Source: Desulfobacteraceae bacterium (GTDB lineage: Bacteria; Desulfobacterota; DSM-4660; Desulfatiglandales; Desulfatiglandaceae). Taken from it: a DNA stretch of 5,761 nt. Below are positions 4,610 through 5,761 of the stretch, one piece after another. A program made the translations under genes and the position numbers. The notes under the pieces were generated by a model, which saw only the letters and a program-made list of their open reading frames with translations, was not told the origin of the DNA and ran no database searches. Every line of letters begins with the position of its first letter. Position 1 is the first letter of the stretch. The DNA lies in NCBI GenBank assembly GCA_030589225.1, contig JAUUWD010000118.1:1-5761 (forward strand), in the 5' to 3' direction.

Positions 4610-5761
4610 GAAACAAAGCCTTCGTTTTCTGAATTCAAACAGATGACAAAAAGAGGAAACCTGATACCGGTTTACCAGGAATTCCTGGGCGATACGGAGA
4701 CACCGGTTTCAGCCTATATGAAAATCAGAGACAAATCCTTTTCCTATCTCCTTGAAAGTGCTGACCGGGGGGAAAGATGGGGTCGCTACAGCTTTATAGG
4801 CTACAAGCCCTACCTGATAGCTCAGTCACGTGACCGAGAGATGGAAATACGGGGGGAAAACAGAAAGGAAATACTAAAAGATGTACGCAATCCTTTGCAT
4901 GCCTTGAAGGATTTGAGCCGAAAGTTCAAACAGGTGGTAGTAAATGATCTACCCCCTTTCCAGGGAGGGCTTGTGGGATATTTCAATTATGACCTGGTCA
5001 GGAAGTGGGAACATTTACCCGGGATTTCTCCTGAAGACACGGAAATGCCCGAGGCCCTTTTCACCATTTCCAGGCGCCTGATCATTTTCGACCACCTGAC
5101 TCATCAAATCAAGGTTGTCGCATTTGCCCATCTGCGGGGAAATGAGGATTTGAAAGAGATCTATGACCTGACCCGTCAGGAGATAGATGACACCATTGGT
5201 AATTTGCAACATCCTCTCTCATCTAATTCTGGGACAGAGCCATTTTCCCTCTCTGATCTTAAGGCCAATTTCAATAGAGAGGACTTTGAGGAAGCAGTTC
5301 GAAAGGCCAAAGACTATATCGTTGCAGGCGATGTGATTCAGGTGGTCCTCTCCCAAAGATTTTCAGGGGATGTGGCCGGTGATGATTTTACCCTTTACCG
5401 AAACCTAAGGAGCGTCAATCCGTCACCCTACATGTTCTATTTCAATTTTGGAGGAACAAAGTTTATAGGATCCTCTCCTGAAATCCTTGTCCGTCTGACG
5501 GATGGAAAGATAGAGCTTCGCCCAATTGCAGGAACCCGGCCAAGGGGTGAAAACCCTAAAGAGGATAAGGCTCTGGAAAGGGAACTCATGGCAGACCCCA
5601 AGGAACGGGCCGAGCATATCATGCTGGTTGACTTGGGAAGAAATGATGTCGGCAAGGTGGCCATGCCGGGCTCTGTCACCGTGCCCCGCCTCATGGAAGT
5701 GGAACGATATTCCCATGTAATGCATATCGTCTCGAACGTTGAGGGGCAACTCAGACCGGAT
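4607..5761 (+). CDS. trpE: Anthranilate synthase component I, partial
   Basis: With the TrpG glutaminase subunit it converts chorismate to anthranilate, the first step to tryptophan. The frame is open for 385 codons to the right edge; the family is about 490-500 residues, so roughly the last fifth is missing. Visible features: N-terminal NLIPVY (18-23), the LLES feedback motif (48-51) that binds tryptophan in characterised TrpE, GRYSFIG (59-65), GDVIQVVLSQRF, a SPEILVRL strand, PIAGTRPRG (306-314), ERAEHIMLVDLGRND (333-347) and YSHVMHIVSNVEG (368-380). These point to anthranilate synthase rather than aminodeoxychorismate or isochorismate synthase, and the trp leader in front supports that. 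An intact LLES suggests feedback inhibition is kept alongside attenuation. No frameshift was found on codon-by-codon reading. Confidence 0.97.
   Translation, partial: METKPSFSEFKQMTKRGNLIPVYQEFLGDTETPVSAYMKIRDKSFSYLLESADRGERWGRYSFIGYKPYLIAQSRDREMEIRGENRKEILKDVRNPLHALKDLSRKFKQVVVNDLPPFQGGLVGYFNYDLVRKWEHLPGISPEDTEMPEALFTISRRLIIFDHLTHQIKVVAFAHLRGNEDLKEIYDLTRQEIDDTIGNLQHPLSSNSGTEPFSLSDLKANFNREDFEEAVRKAKDYIVAGDVIQVVLSQRFSGDVAGDDFTLYRNLRSVNPSPYMFYFNFGGTKFIGSSPEILVRLTDGKIELRPIAGTRPRGENPKEDKALERELMADPKERAEHIMLVDLGRNDVGKVAMPGSVTVPRLMEVERYSHVMHIVSNVEGQLRPD

Noticed and set aside
5015..5749. Several minus-strand ORFs (and one plus-strand ORF) within trpE
   Set aside because: They are shadows of trpE, which is uninterrupted in its own frame and carries all expected motifs.

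Overview
The window is an aromatic amino acid biosynthesis locus from a bacterium with moderate GC content and intact, densely packed genes. The AroB subtype (an Asp-Ala-Ser-Val-Gly-Gly-Lys-Asn-Gly-Val-Asn-Phe core), the short type I-beta DAHP synthase and the use of ATG, GTG and TTG starts would fit a Desulfobacterota/deltaproteobacterium-like organism. That placement is an inference from memory of the families and is not secure.

Layout. Two transcription units diverge from about 4300-4390. Leftward, on the minus strand, run a leader peptide, aroK (shikimate kinase), aroC (chorismate synthase), a second leader peptide, aroF (DAHP synthase), aroB (3-dehydroquinate synthase) and the start of an AroQ-class chorismate mutase gene cut by the left edge. 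Rightward, on the plus strand, run a trp leader peptide, two tandem terminator-like hairpins and trpE (anthranilate synthase component I), cut by the right edge after 385 codons.

The most notable content is non-coding. The window holds three ribosome-mediated transcription attenuators. The trp leader has Trp codons two apart (Trp-Arg-Trp) and classical 1:2, 2:3 and 3:4 stems. The two shikimate-pathway leaders instead carry a run mixing all three aromatic residues: Trp-Gln-Tyr-Phe-Tyr-Phe-Phe before aroK and Trp-Ser-Tyr-Pro-Tyr-Leu-Phe-Leu-Phe before aroF. Each is followed by mutually exclusive stems and a GC-rich hairpin with a U-tract. The last 18 nt of the two leader peptide genes match at 15 positions, so they look like duplicates. 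This suggests that the common pathway senses shortage of any aromatic aminoacyl-tRNA, while the trp branch senses only tryptophan. The trp leader adds a second terminator whose 5' arm can pair with strand 4 of the first, giving a possible domino arrangement.

The divergent promoters share a perfect 14-bp inverted repeat whose outer ends are the two -35 boxes.

Working together: AroF makes DAHP, AroB cyclises it to 3-dehydroquinate, AroK phosphorylates shikimate and AroC makes chorismate. Chorismate then goes to tryptophan through TrpE, or to phenylalanine/tyrosine through chorismate mutase. Dehydroquinase, shikimate dehydrogenase and EPSP synthase (aroD, aroE, aroA) are not in this window.
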